Below, piece after piece: positions 27,527-35,650 of a stretch of DNA of 64,000 bases. The DNA lies in the NCBI RefSeq assembly GCF_001077535.1, contig NZ_CP011968.1:2108001-2172000 (forward strand), given 5' to 3'. A program made the position numbers and the translations under genes. This stretch comes from Clostridioides difficile ATCC 9689 = DSM 1296. Lineage in GTDB: Bacteria > Bacillota > Clostridia > Peptostreptococcales > Peptostreptococcaceae. The number at the start of each line of letters is the position of its first letter. The stretch's first letter is position 1. A model generated the notes under the pieces. That model ran no database searches. It saw only the letters and a list, made by a program, of their open reading frames with translations, and was not told the origin of the DNA.

Positions 27527-27569
27527 ACTTTTCTCCTTAAACACTTCATCATAATATCATTGTGAGGTA

Positions 27570-28202
27570 TTATTCTACTATAGCTATTGCTCTTACTGGA
27601 GCTCCATCAGCATCATTATACTTAAATGGTGCTGCTATAAATAGAAATTTTTCTGGAACAGTTTCTAAATTTGTAAGATTTTCTATGATTATTTTTCCTT
27701 TTTCAAATAAAATATGATGCACTTCAAATACTGATGTGTCATATCTATCCACTGATAGCATATCTATTCCTATGCCTTTTATATTAGTATTAGCTATATA
27801 GTTTGCAGCTTCTTTTGTTAATGTAGGATAACCTACATAGTACTGCTTTTTATCCCAAAATTTTGACCAACCTGATTTAAATATTATAAAATCACTATTT
27901 TTTATTTCATCTTCATATTTTTTTAGATATTCTAATTCTATATTCTCATTTCCCTTTTCAAGTTCCAATACATAAGCTTTCCCAACAAAATTTTCTATAT
28001 CCAACTTATCTAGGGTCTCACCTTTAGTATACATATGTCTTGGTGAATCCATATGAGTTCCATTGTGAGAAAATACACTAATTAATGTTTCTTGATAACC
28101 ATTTTCTTCAATAATAGCTACTTTCTTGATATCTGGTCTATTAGGCTCTGCATATACAGGCATGTCATTATGTGTCACATGAGTTAAATCAAAAACCTTC
28201 AT
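27570..28202 (-). CDS. Cyclase / kynurenine formamidase-like metal hydrolase
   Basis: This 210-residue protein belongs to the cyclase family (PF04199). The metal-binding signature is HNGTHMDSPRH (about 46-56), with a further conserved GIDMLSVD and the late FEVHHILFEKGKIIIENLTNL segment. Family members hydrolyse N-formylkynurenine or related amides at a Zn or Mn centre. No tryptophan-degradation gene is adjacent, so the substrate is open. The start has AGGGGG upstream at long spacing. The ProX-like gene follows after 43 bases and may share its transcript. Confidence 0.87.
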   Translation of the reverse strand: MKVFDLTHVTHNDMPVYAEPNRPDIKKVAIIEENGYQETLISVFSHNGTHMDSPRHMYTKGETLDKLDIENFVGKAYVLELEKGNENIELEYLKKYEDEIKNSDFIIFKSGWSKFWDKKQYYVGYPTLTKEAANYIANTNIKGIGIDMLSVDRYDTSVFEVHHILFEKGKIIIENLTNLETVPEKFLFIAAPFKYNDADGAPVRAIAIVE

Positions 28203-28291
28203 CTTTATATACCCCCTATGTTTTTATTTTCTATTATATACCTAAATTCATTTTATTTCTATCAGATTTTATTCCATTATATACCATACTA

Positions 28292-29371
28292 CTATATATT
28301 TTTTATAAACCTCAAGGGATTTACCGAAAAATCTTGGAAAGAATTATCAGTAAATATAACATCTTCACCCAAAAAACGTTTATACCTTCCTTCTTCTTTC
28401 TTTAAAGTAATTCTCTGTTTTTGTGAATGATTATTAAAAACCATTATCTTAAGAGGAGGTTTTTTTCTATTAGTCTGCACTCTTTTTAACATGTATTTTA
28501 TGTGCATATCAGCTTCAGGAAATGAATATCCACAAAATATTAAAAGGTCAGTATCTCTTAAAGTTTTTTCTGTTTCATTCCAAACATTACTTAAAAATAT
28601 GTTTGACATATTCTTAAAATATGTTGGTGGCACTATAATAGGTTCTGTTAACTCACCACACTCTAAACATTTTGTCTCTGAACTATTTTCAATAAGCTTC
28701 ATGACACCACCTTCATGTGGTGTAAGAGTTACACTATTACAAATGGGGCAATAAAGCCAATTCAATGACCCATGTATCTTATATAATTTGATTAATGGTT
28801 CTTTTGGTTTTCTCCAATTTAACTCCTCTTTAAAATTTGTAAACTCCACACCATAATCAAGCATAATTGGCAAATCATTCTTATCTCTTAATCCAGTAAC
28901 TGTATTGTCTATATGTATATCATAATTTGCACTAATAAAAGTAGTATCAAGAAGCAAATCATTTTCCAAAAGATTTTCAACTAAAAGTTTATGATATTTA
29001 TTATCTGTTCTAGGTGTATTATGAATTGCTTCAGCCATTAGTAGTATTAAATATTGTCTTAAAAAACGTATACTATCACTTCTGTTATTTAGATTTTCTA
29101 GTCCAAAATTTCTAAATGCTTCTTTTCTTTGTTCTGCTAAGTCTAAAAGACCTAAAACTTCTTCAAAGGTAGGAAAATTTGCATTATCTATATTATCTTT
29201 TACTATATCAATATTGAACATCTGTTTAAAGAAAATATACAATTCTCTATTCATTTTGGTATTATAATTTGTGGGATTTAGTTTTTTAAAATATTCGCTA
29301 AAAAGTTCATTTTGAATAGGTAGATTCTCTGCTGCTGAAGCTCCTGCTCCTAAAAATATTGCTATTTTCAT
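28292..29371 (-). CDS. SIR2-like domain protein
   Basis: This 359-residue protein begins MKIAIFLGAGASAAENLP, the NAD-binding GAGAS motif of SIR2 folds. Also present are SANYDIHID, KIHGSLNWLYCPICN, a second cysteine pair (CLECG) that would complete a zinc site, and FCGYSFPEADMHIKYML. The length, internal insert and absence of other domains fit the stand-alone bacterial SIR2_2 type. Relatives include both deacylases and NAD-depleting defence effectors. The start at 29371 has TAGGAGG upstream. An in-frame start at 29431 lacks one. No partner defence gene is adjacent. Confidence 0.82.
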   Translation of the reverse strand: MKIAIFLGAGASAAENLPIQNELFSEYFKKLNPTNYNTKMNRELYIFFKQMFNIDIVKDNIDNANFPTFEEVLGLLDLAEQRKEAFRNFGLENLNNRSDSIRFLRQYLILLMAEAIHNTPRTDNKYHKLLVENLLENDLLLDTTFISANYDIHIDNTVTGLRDKNDLPIMLDYGVEFTNFKEELNWRKPKEPLIKLYKIHGSLNWLYCPICNSVTLTPHEGGVMKLIENSSETKCLECGELTEPIIVPPTYFKNMSNIFLSNVWNETEKTLRDTDLLIFCGYSFPEADMHIKYMLKRVQTNRKKPPLKIMVFNNHSQKQRITLKKEEGRYKRFLGEDVIFTDNSFQDFSVNPLRFIKNI

Positions 29372-29450
29372 ATAGTTCCTCCTAATATAAATATTACTCC
29401 TATTTTTATATCCATTAAATATCCATATCATTTATTTTATGATACAACAA

Positions 29451-29496
29451 TAAAGCTGTCTTTTACTAGAAAAAATCCTATTACAAGACAGCCTTA
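29451..29496 (-). terminator. Hairpin after the PepV-like gene
   Basis: TAAAGCTGTCTT and AAGACAGCCTTA arms, 21-base loop. The T run is weak. Confidence 0.5.
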
Positions 29497-29503
29497 TATT
29501 ATA

Positions 29504-30850
29504 TTAAATCTTTAATAATTCGTAAATAGAAAGAGCATATATTTGAGTAGCTTTTATAATATCCTCTACTATTAAGTATTCATTAGCTTGGTGTTCTGTT
29601 TCTGGTTTTCCTGGAAAAATAGCTCCAAATGCAACACAATTATCTAAAGCTCTTGCGTATGTTGCTCCTCCAGATGAAAGTGGTGTTCCATCAAGACCAG
29701 TTTCTTCTTCATATACTTTTCTAAGTGTCTTAACAAGAAGAGTATCTTCTGGAACATAGATTGAATCCAAGAAATCATATTCTTCATAATTTAAATTGTA
29801 TTTATCTGTCATTTTCTTTAACTCTTTTACAAAATCATCCTTTTTGTATGTTACTGGAATCCTTACATCTATTCCTGCAAATTCTTTTTCGTTATCAATA
29901 GTTACTCTACCTATATTTACTGTTAGTTTACCTGATACATCATCCTTGCAATTAGGAATTATATTGTTTCCATTAGCATCTTCACCAATAACTTCTGCTA
30001 AAAACTTAATTATATTAGAATCTATACCTATATTATTAAGAGCTATACAAAGTCTAGCCACTGCATTTATACCAGTATCACTTGCTGCTGAATGGACACT
30101 CTTTCCAATTATACAGATTTTATTACCTTCAACAGTATATTCAAAATTTAATTTATCAAGTTCTTTTTTTAATTTATCAGAGTATTTTCCAATATAGATT
30201 GCTTTACCTGGAACTGCATTTAAAGCCTTTCCAACTGACAACTCTATATCACTTTTGCTATCACAAGTCAAATGAACTTGTAAAAGACCTTTCTCTGCAT
30301 TTGTTATTGGGAATCTAGAATCTGGAGTAAATCCATAGTTTGGTATTTCTTCATTATTTTCTTTATATTTATTTATACATCTCCAAAGATTTTCTTCATC
30401 AGCCCCAAAAATGAATCTTATCCTCTTATTAAAGTCTACATTTAAATCCATAAGAGCTTTCACTGCATAAATTGCTGCTATTGTAGGTCCTTTATCATCT
30501 TGTGTTCCTCTTCCATACAATTTACCATCTTCTAAAACAGCTTCAAATGGAGGGTAATTCCAGCTTTCTAAATCACCTTCTGGAACCACATCAACGTGAC
30601 CAAGTATACCTATCATTTTTTCACCTTGTCCTATTTCTGCATATCCATAATATCCATCTTTGTATACTGTCTTAAATCCTAAAGATTTACATAAGTCTAA
30701 GATACCTCTTAAAGCTTTATCTACATTTTCACCAAATGGACAATTTTCAGTTGCTTCAGATATAACACTAGGTATTTTTACACTTTCTTGTATTGAAGAA
30801 ATCATTTCATCTTGTAGAGAATTTACTTTTTCTTTAATTTGCTCTTTCAT
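29504..30850 (-). CDS. M20 family dipeptidase (PepV/Sapep-like)
   Basis: This 448-residue metallopeptidase has the M20 pattern. GILGHVDVVPEGD gives the first metal His and Asp. YGRGTQDDKGPTIAAIYA follows, then FGADEE (catalytic and metal Glu), GFTPDSRFPITNAEKG typical of PepV, and a late SGGATYARAL. A large central lid domain (about 185-380) matches PepV/Sapep. It should cleave Xaa-containing dipeptides in the cytoplasm. The ATG at 30850 has AGGGTG nearby. The upstream start at 30865 does not. It probably follows the aluminium-resistance-like gene on one transcript. Confidence 0.9.
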   Translation of the reverse strand: MKEQIKEKVNSLQDEMISSIQESVKIPSVISEATENCPFGENVDKALRGILDLCKSLGFKTVYKDGYYGYAEIGQGEKMIGILGHVDVVPEGDLESWNYPPFEAVLEDGKLYGRGTQDDKGPTIAAIYAVKALMDLNVDFNKRIRFIFGADEENLWRCINKYKENNEEIPNYGFTPDSRFPITNAEKGLLQVHLTCDSKSDIELSVGKALNAVPGKAIYIGKYSDKLKKELDKLNFEYTVEGNKICIIGKSVHSAASDTGINAVARLCIALNNIGIDSNIIKFLAEVIGEDANGNNIIPNCKDDVSGKLTVNIGRVTIDNEKEFAGIDVRIPVTYKKDDFVKELKKMTDKYNLNYEEYDFLDSIYVPEDTLLVKTLRKVYEEETGLDGTPLSSGGATYARALDNCVAFGAIFPGKPETEHQANEYLIVEDIIKATQIYALSIYELLKI

Positions 30851-30918
30851 ATTATCACCCTTCAATTTTCATCATAATATACTAATAAATATTTTGACCT
30901 TTAAAAAAAAAAATATGC

Positions 30919-32199
30919 TTATTTTTTCAGTTTTTTTATAAATTCAATCGCTTTTAAAGTCCCCATTTTTGAATGGTCAAATGTAAGTCCACCTTGAAAA
31001 TAAACATTATAAGGAGGTCTTATTGGAGCATCTGCACTTAATTCTATAGAAGAACCTTGTATAAATGCTCCTGCTGCCATTATGACTTCACTTTCGTATC
31101 CAGGCATGTCCCAAGGAACAGGTTTTACATAAGAATCGACTGGTGCAGCTTCTTGTATACCTTCACAAAAACTTATTACTTCATCAGCATTATTAAGTCT
31201 AATACATTGAATAATATCACTTCTTAAGTCATCATATTTTGGTAATACATCATATCCTAATTTTTCAAAAGCTCTTGAGCAAAAGATAGCTCCCATTACA
31301 GCCTGAGATACTATATAAGGCGCCAAGAAAAAACCCTGAAGTACATTTCTAGTTGTTCCAAAAGTAAGACCACATTCTTTTCCTATTCCAGGAGAAGTCA
31401 TTCTATAAGATATAAGCTCAATCAAATCTTTTCTACCAGCTATATATCCACCTGTCAATGCAAGCCCACCACCAGGATTTTTTATTAAAGAGCCAGCCAT
31501 AACATCTGCTCCAACATCAGTAGGCTCTTTGGTATCTAAAAACTCACCATAACAATTATCAACCATTACTATAGCTTCTGGTTTAACAGACTTTATTACT
31601 TCTATAGCTTCTTTTATATCACTAATTGAAAGTGATTTTCTCCAAGAATATCCTTTTGACCTTTGTATCATAACGAGTTTAGTTCTATCATTTATTTTGT
31701 TTTTAATTCCTTCTAAATCTAAGTTTCCATCCTCTAAAAAATCTACATCATCATATGTAACACCATACTCTTTCAATGAACCTTTTTCTTCTCTTATGCC
31801 TATAACTCCCTCTAAAGTATCATATGGTCTACCAGTAACAGATAAAATTTCATCTCCTGGTCTAACTATACCTTGTATACATAAAGTAAGTGCATGTGTA
31901 CCATTTACAATTATTGGTCTTACAAGAGCATCTTCTGTATTAAATACTTTAGAATAAATTTCCTCTATTTTTTCACGACCAATATCATTATATCCATATC
32001 CTGTAGTCCAGTTAAAGTGCATATCACTTAGTTTAGATTCTTGCATAGCTTTTAAAACTTTATATTGATTATATTCTCTTATTTCTTTTATTTCTTCAAA
32101 CTTATCTTTTATTTCTTCCATTATTTCTTGCGATAGTTTAAAAGTATCATCATCTATTCCATAGTAGTCTTTTAATAATTCTTTTGTCTCATTAAGCAT
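30919..32199 (-). CDS. PLP-dependent 'aluminium resistance' family protein
   Basis: This 426-residue protein is a full-length member of the Alum_res (PF06838) family, which are fold-type I PLP enzymes near methionine gamma-lyase. The region VMVDNCYGEFLDTKEPTDVGADVMAGSLIKNPGGGLALTGGYIAG contains the expected PLP lysine (SLIKNPGG). IVNGTHALTLCIQGIVRPGDEILSVTG marks the cofactor phosphate region. The true reaction is unproven and the resistance label is historical. In many Firmicutes this gene follows hfq or miaA, and it does here (127 bases after hfq). Confidence 0.9.
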   Translation of the reverse strand: MLNETKELLKDYYGIDDDTFKLSQEIMEEIKDKFEEIKEIREYNQYKVLKAMQESKLSDMHFNWTTGYGYNDIGREKIEEIYSKVFNTEDALVRPIIVNGTHALTLCIQGIVRPGDEILSVTGRPYDTLEGVIGIREEKGSLKEYGVTYDDVDFLEDGNLDLEGIKNKINDRTKLVMIQRSKGYSWRKSLSISDIKEAIEVIKSVKPEAIVMVDNCYGEFLDTKEPTDVGADVMAGSLIKNPGGGLALTGGYIAGRKDLIELISYRMTSPGIGKECGLTFGTTRNVLQGFFLAPYIVSQAVMGAIFCSRAFEKLGYDVLPKYDDLRSDIIQCIRLNNADEVISFCEGIQEAAPVDSYVKPVPWDMPGYESEVIMAAGAFIQGSSIELSADAPIRPPYNVYFQGGLTFDHSKMGTLKAIEFIKKLKK

Positions 32200-32239
32200 T
32201 TTATCACCTGTCTCTTTATTATTTTATTTAAACATGTAA

Positions 32240-32297
32240 AGGAGACTATTTTACTAAAACAAATAAATTATAGTTTATAAGTTAGTATAAGTCTCCT
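32240..32297 (-). terminator. Hairpin after hfq
   Basis: AGGAGACT and AGTCTCCT arms with additional partial pairing around an A/T loop, between hfq and the next gene. The T run is short, so readthrough is possible. Confidence 0.5.
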
Positions 32298-32325
32298 CTC
32301 AATCATCTTAAATTAAATTAATTAT

Positions 32326-32586
32326 CTATCTGTTGTTATTATTATTGTTGTTTTGGTTTTGATTTGTTAGATTAATATACTTTCCAGGTTGTATAGTTGA
32401 TACAGCATGTTTATAAATCATGTTTTGTTGTCTATTATCCCCTTCTATTAATATTATATAACTATCAAACCCCTTTACAAGCCCTTTAACTTGCACTCCA
32501 TTAACTAAATATATAGTAACAGGTATCCTTTCTTTCCTTGCATTATTTAAAAACAAATCTTGTAAATTTAAAACTGTATTTTTCAT
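32326..32586 (-). CDS. hfq: RNA chaperone Hfq
   Basis: This 86-residue Hfq has both Sm motifs (about residues 8-40 with the conserved [19 protein letters not shown] and [18 protein letters not shown], then [12 protein letters not shown] for Sm2, where YKHA is the Gram-positive form of the YKHA/YKHAI signature). The C-terminal tail is nearly all Asn and Gln (about residues 75-86) and probably disordered. It forms a hexameric ring that binds small RNAs and mRNAs. It lies downstream of miaA, the common order in bacteria. GGGAGGGT precedes the start. Confidence 0.97.
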   Translation of the reverse strand: MKNTVLNLQDLFLNNARKERIPVTIYLVNGVQVKGLVKGFDSYIILIEGDNRQQNMIYKHAVSTIQPGKYINLTNQNQNNNNNNNR

Positions 32587-32699
32587 TAGATTTGTACCCT
32601 CCCAAGATTAAATTGAACTTCTAAAATATTCCTACCTTATATTCTATATAAGTTATGACAAATTTTCAATATTAAGTTGTATACTTAAAAATTTATATA

Positions 32700-33635
32700 T
32701 TATTTTATAGAATCTTTAATATATAAGATTATTTCATTTTTTAATTCGTCTATATTTTCATATTGGTCTAAATCAAACCATTTTGCTGTTTTATATCTTT
32801 TAAACCATGTTATCTGACGTTTTGCATACCTTCTAGAATCTCTTTTAATTATTTCAATAGCTTCTTCGTATGTATATTCTCCATCCAGATACTTTAATAT
32901 CTCTTTATAACCTATACCTTGCATTGATATCATATCTTTTTTAAATCCCATACTTAAAAGTTTTTTTACCTCTTCAACCAATCCATTTTTAAGCATAATA
33001 TCAACTCTCATATTTATTCTTTGATACAAATGTTCTCTATCTCTATTTAGAACTATTATTATTGGTTGATATTCTTCATTAAATTTTAAATCACTTGAAA
33101 AATCATTCATTTTCTTACCACTTAGACAAACTTCAAGAGCTCTTATGACCCTTTTAGTATTGTTTTTATGGATTCTATTAGCAGATTCTTCATCAAGTTC
33201 TTTTAACTTATTATGCATGTAATCTATTCCCTTTTCAGCAAGCTGTTTTTGAAGTTCTTCTCTTAATTCATTATTGGCATCAGATTGTGCAAAATCCATA
33301 TTATATATTAAAGAGTTTAAATAAAGTCCTGTGCCTCCAGTTACTAAAACACATTTTTCCTTTTCATTTATTTCATGTATATATTTTTTTGCTCTTTGTT
33401 GAAACTCTGAAACTGAAAATGGATAGTCAGGCTTAACTTCATCTATAAGGTAATGCTTCACTCCTTGCATCTCTTCCTCTGTAACTTTTGCACTTCCAAT
33501 ATCCATATATTCATATATTTGCATAGAATCAGCTGAAATTATCTCTGCATTCATATCTTTTGCTAATTTTATTGACAAATCTGTTTTTCCAACAGCAGTT
33601 GGACCTGTAAGTATTATAAGTGGTATTTTTTTCAT
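32700..33635 (-). CDS. miaA: tRNA dimethylallyltransferase
   Basis: This 311-residue enzyme adds a dimethylallyl group to A37 of tRNAs that read UNN codons. It has the P-loop GPTAVGKTDLS (about 9-19), the DSMQIYEYMDIGSAK motif, HYLIDEV, GGTGLYL, and the C-terminal RRYAKRQITWFKR. I chose the ATG at 33635 because GGAAAGGA lies just upstream. An alternative start is at 33650. It follows mutL by 23-37 bases and precedes hfq, so the repair, modification and RNA chaperone genes are one cluster. MiaB, which acts next on the same base, is encoded at 46122. Confidence 0.97.
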   Translation of the reverse strand: MKKIPLIILTGPTAVGKTDLSIKLAKDMNAEIISADSMQIYEYMDIGSAKVTEEEMQGVKHYLIDEVKPDYPFSVSEFQQRAKKYIHEINEKEKCVLVTGGTGLYLNSLIYNMDFAQSDANNELREELQKQLAEKGIDYMHNKLKELDEESANRIHKNNTKRVIRALEVCLSGKKMNDFSSDLKFNEEYQPIIIVLNRDREHLYQRINMRVDIMLKNGLVEEVKKLLSMGFKKDMISMQGIGYKEILKYLDGEYTYEEAIEIIKRDSRRYAKRQITWFKRYKTAKWFDLDQYENIDELKNEIILYIKDSIK

Positions 33636-33672
33636 AACATTCCTTTCCATATATTTTAAATATCCAAATATT

Positions 33673-35640
33673 TTACATAATTCTTTTAAACATTTTTTCT
33701 ATTTCTGTCTTAGATATTTCGACCATTATAGGTCTTCCATGAGGACATGTAAATGGATTCTCACACTTTTCTAGCTGTTCCAATAAACTTTTTATTTCAA
33801 TATCGTATATTTTATCATTTGCTTTTATAGCAGACCTACATGCCATAGATGCAAATCTCTCTCCTTTTAAATCATAATTACTTGTAATTTCTTCTATATT
33901 ATCAATTATTTGAAGTATAAATTTCTCAGTTTCAGGTACTCCAAATATAGTAGGAACACATCTTACCATTATATGATTATTGCCAAAAATTTCTAGCTCA
34001 AAACCAAATTTCATAAATAACTCCAAGTTATTTTCAATTTGAAGCATATCTACATTTGATACTTCAATAACCACTGGGTCTAAAAGTATTTGCATATTTA
34101 TATCTTGTCTATAGAACTTCTCCATATATCTTTCATATAGTATTCTTTCATGTGCAGCATGTTGGTCCAACAAATACATAGAATCGTCTTTGCTCAAAAT
34201 TATATAAGTATTAAATACAACTCCAATTACAGAATATCCGTATAAAGAAAACTTGCGTTTTGAACTACACGAGTATTCTTCTTCACTGTCCTTAATACTA
34301 TCTCCTAAGTAATAATTTCCTTCATTTTTAATTCCATCAACTTGAAACTCTTCTTGTATATTATCATTTGCACTATCTTCACTTAGATAATTAATGTTTT
34401 TTACATCATCTTCTACACTTGCATTTAGGACTTCACTTACTGATTGAAATTCATTTATTGGTTTTTCACTTGATAAAGTAACAACTTCAATGACTTCATC
34501 CTTACCTTTAGTAATATTACTCTTTTTAGGAGTAGATTCTAATAAATCATTATTTCTTAATTTATAATCTGTACTTTTTTCTCTACTGTTAATAGCGATT
34601 CTAGGTTGTGTTTTTTTATCACTATAAGTAGCATACTTTCCAATAAGATTTGAGTGTATTAATTTAACCTTTAAAAAATCTCTAAGTTCTATATACACTT
34701 CTTGTTCTTTTTCAAATTTAATTTCAAGTTTATTGGGGTGTATATTTACATCTATACATGATGGGTCTACTTCTATATTTAAGAAGCACACTGCATGTTT
34801 ACCTATTGGAATTATAGACTTATAACTTTCTGTTATTGCATCTATGATTATTTTACTTTTTACAAATCTTTTATTTATATAGATATGTTGTAAGTTTTTA
34901 TTTGAACGGTATATATTGTTATTACCTATATATCCATTCATTTTAAAGTGATTGCACTTAAACTCTACATCTATTATATTTTCCGTTATTTCTTTTCCAT
35001 ATATACTTCTAATAGTGTTTACAAGTTTTCCATCCCCTGGAGTATTTAGCATCTGTTTATTGTTATTTGTATATTTAAATTGAATGTTTGGATTACCTAT
35101 TGCAAGTTTATTTATCAAATCACTTATGTTTATAGTTTCTGCATGAGTAGATTTTAAAAATTTCTGTCTTGCTGGTGTATTAAAGAAAATATCTTTTATA
35201 ATGATGGTAGTTCCATTAGTAGAACCTATTGGTTCTTTCGATATTATTTTTCCACCTTCAACATATATTTTAGTTCCTATTATTTCATCTTTAGTTTTAG
35301 TCGTCATTTCTAATTTTGATACAGCTGAAATAGATGCCAATGCTTCTCCTCTAAAACCAAGAGAGTATAAATCATACAAATCATCAATTTTTTTAATTTT
35401 ACTAGTAGCATGTCTCAAAAATGATTTTTCAACTTCACTTGAAGGTATTCCTATTCCATTATCTGTAATCTTAATTAGACTTTTTCCTCCATCAATTATA
35501 TCTATGGAAATTTTATTTGCACCTGCATCAATGGAGTTTTCAATAAGTTCTTTTACTACAGAAGAAGGTCTTTCTACAACTTCACCTGCTGCTATCTTAT
35601 TTATAGTCAAATCATCTAGGATGTTAATTATATTTTTCAT
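33673..35640 (-). CDS. mutL: DNA mismatch repair protein MutL
   Basis: This 655-residue protein has an N-terminal GHKL ATPase (about 1-330) with ENSIDAGA, DNGIGI and GFRGEAL, then a variable acidic linker (about 345-455), then the C-terminal dimerisation/nuclease domain. The endonuclease motif DQHA-x2-E-x4-E is intact (DQHAAHERILYE, about 493-504), as are ACRSAIK and CPHGRP, so it should nick DNA without MutH. It starts 10 bases after mutS, so the two are co-transcribed. The start has AGAGGTG upstream. Confidence 0.97.
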   Translation of the reverse strand: MKNIINILDDLTINKIAAGEVVERPSSVVKELIENSIDAGANKISIDIIDGGKSLIKITDNGIGIPSSEVEKSFLRHATSKIKKIDDLYDLYSLGFRGEALASISAVSKLEMTTKTKDEIIGTKIYVEGGKIISKEPIGSTNGTTIIIKDIFFNTPARQKFLKSTHAETINISDLINKLAIGNPNIQFKYTNNNKQMLNTPGDGKLVNTIRSIYGKEITENIIDVEFKCNHFKMNGYIGNNNIYRSNKNLQHIYINKRFVKSKIIIDAITESYKSIIPIGKHAVCFLNIEVDPSCIDVNIHPNKLEIKFEKEQEVYIELRDFLKVKLIHSNLIGKYATYSDKKTQPRIAINSREKSTDYKLRNNDLLESTPKKSNITKGKDEVIEVVTLSSEKPINEFQSVSEVLNASVEDDVKNINYLSEDSANDNIQEEFQVDGIKNEGNYYLGDSIKDSEEEYSCSSKRKFSLYGYSVIGVVFNTYIILSKDDSMYLLDQHAAHERILYERYMEKFYRQDINMQILLDPVVIEVSNVDMLQIENNLELFMKFGFELEIFGNNHIMVRCVPTIFGVPETEKFILQIIDNIEEITSNYDLKGERFASMACRSAIKANDKIYDIEIKSLLEQLEKCENPFTCPHGRPIMVEISKTEIEKMFKRIM

Positions 35641-35650
35641 TTTTACACCT

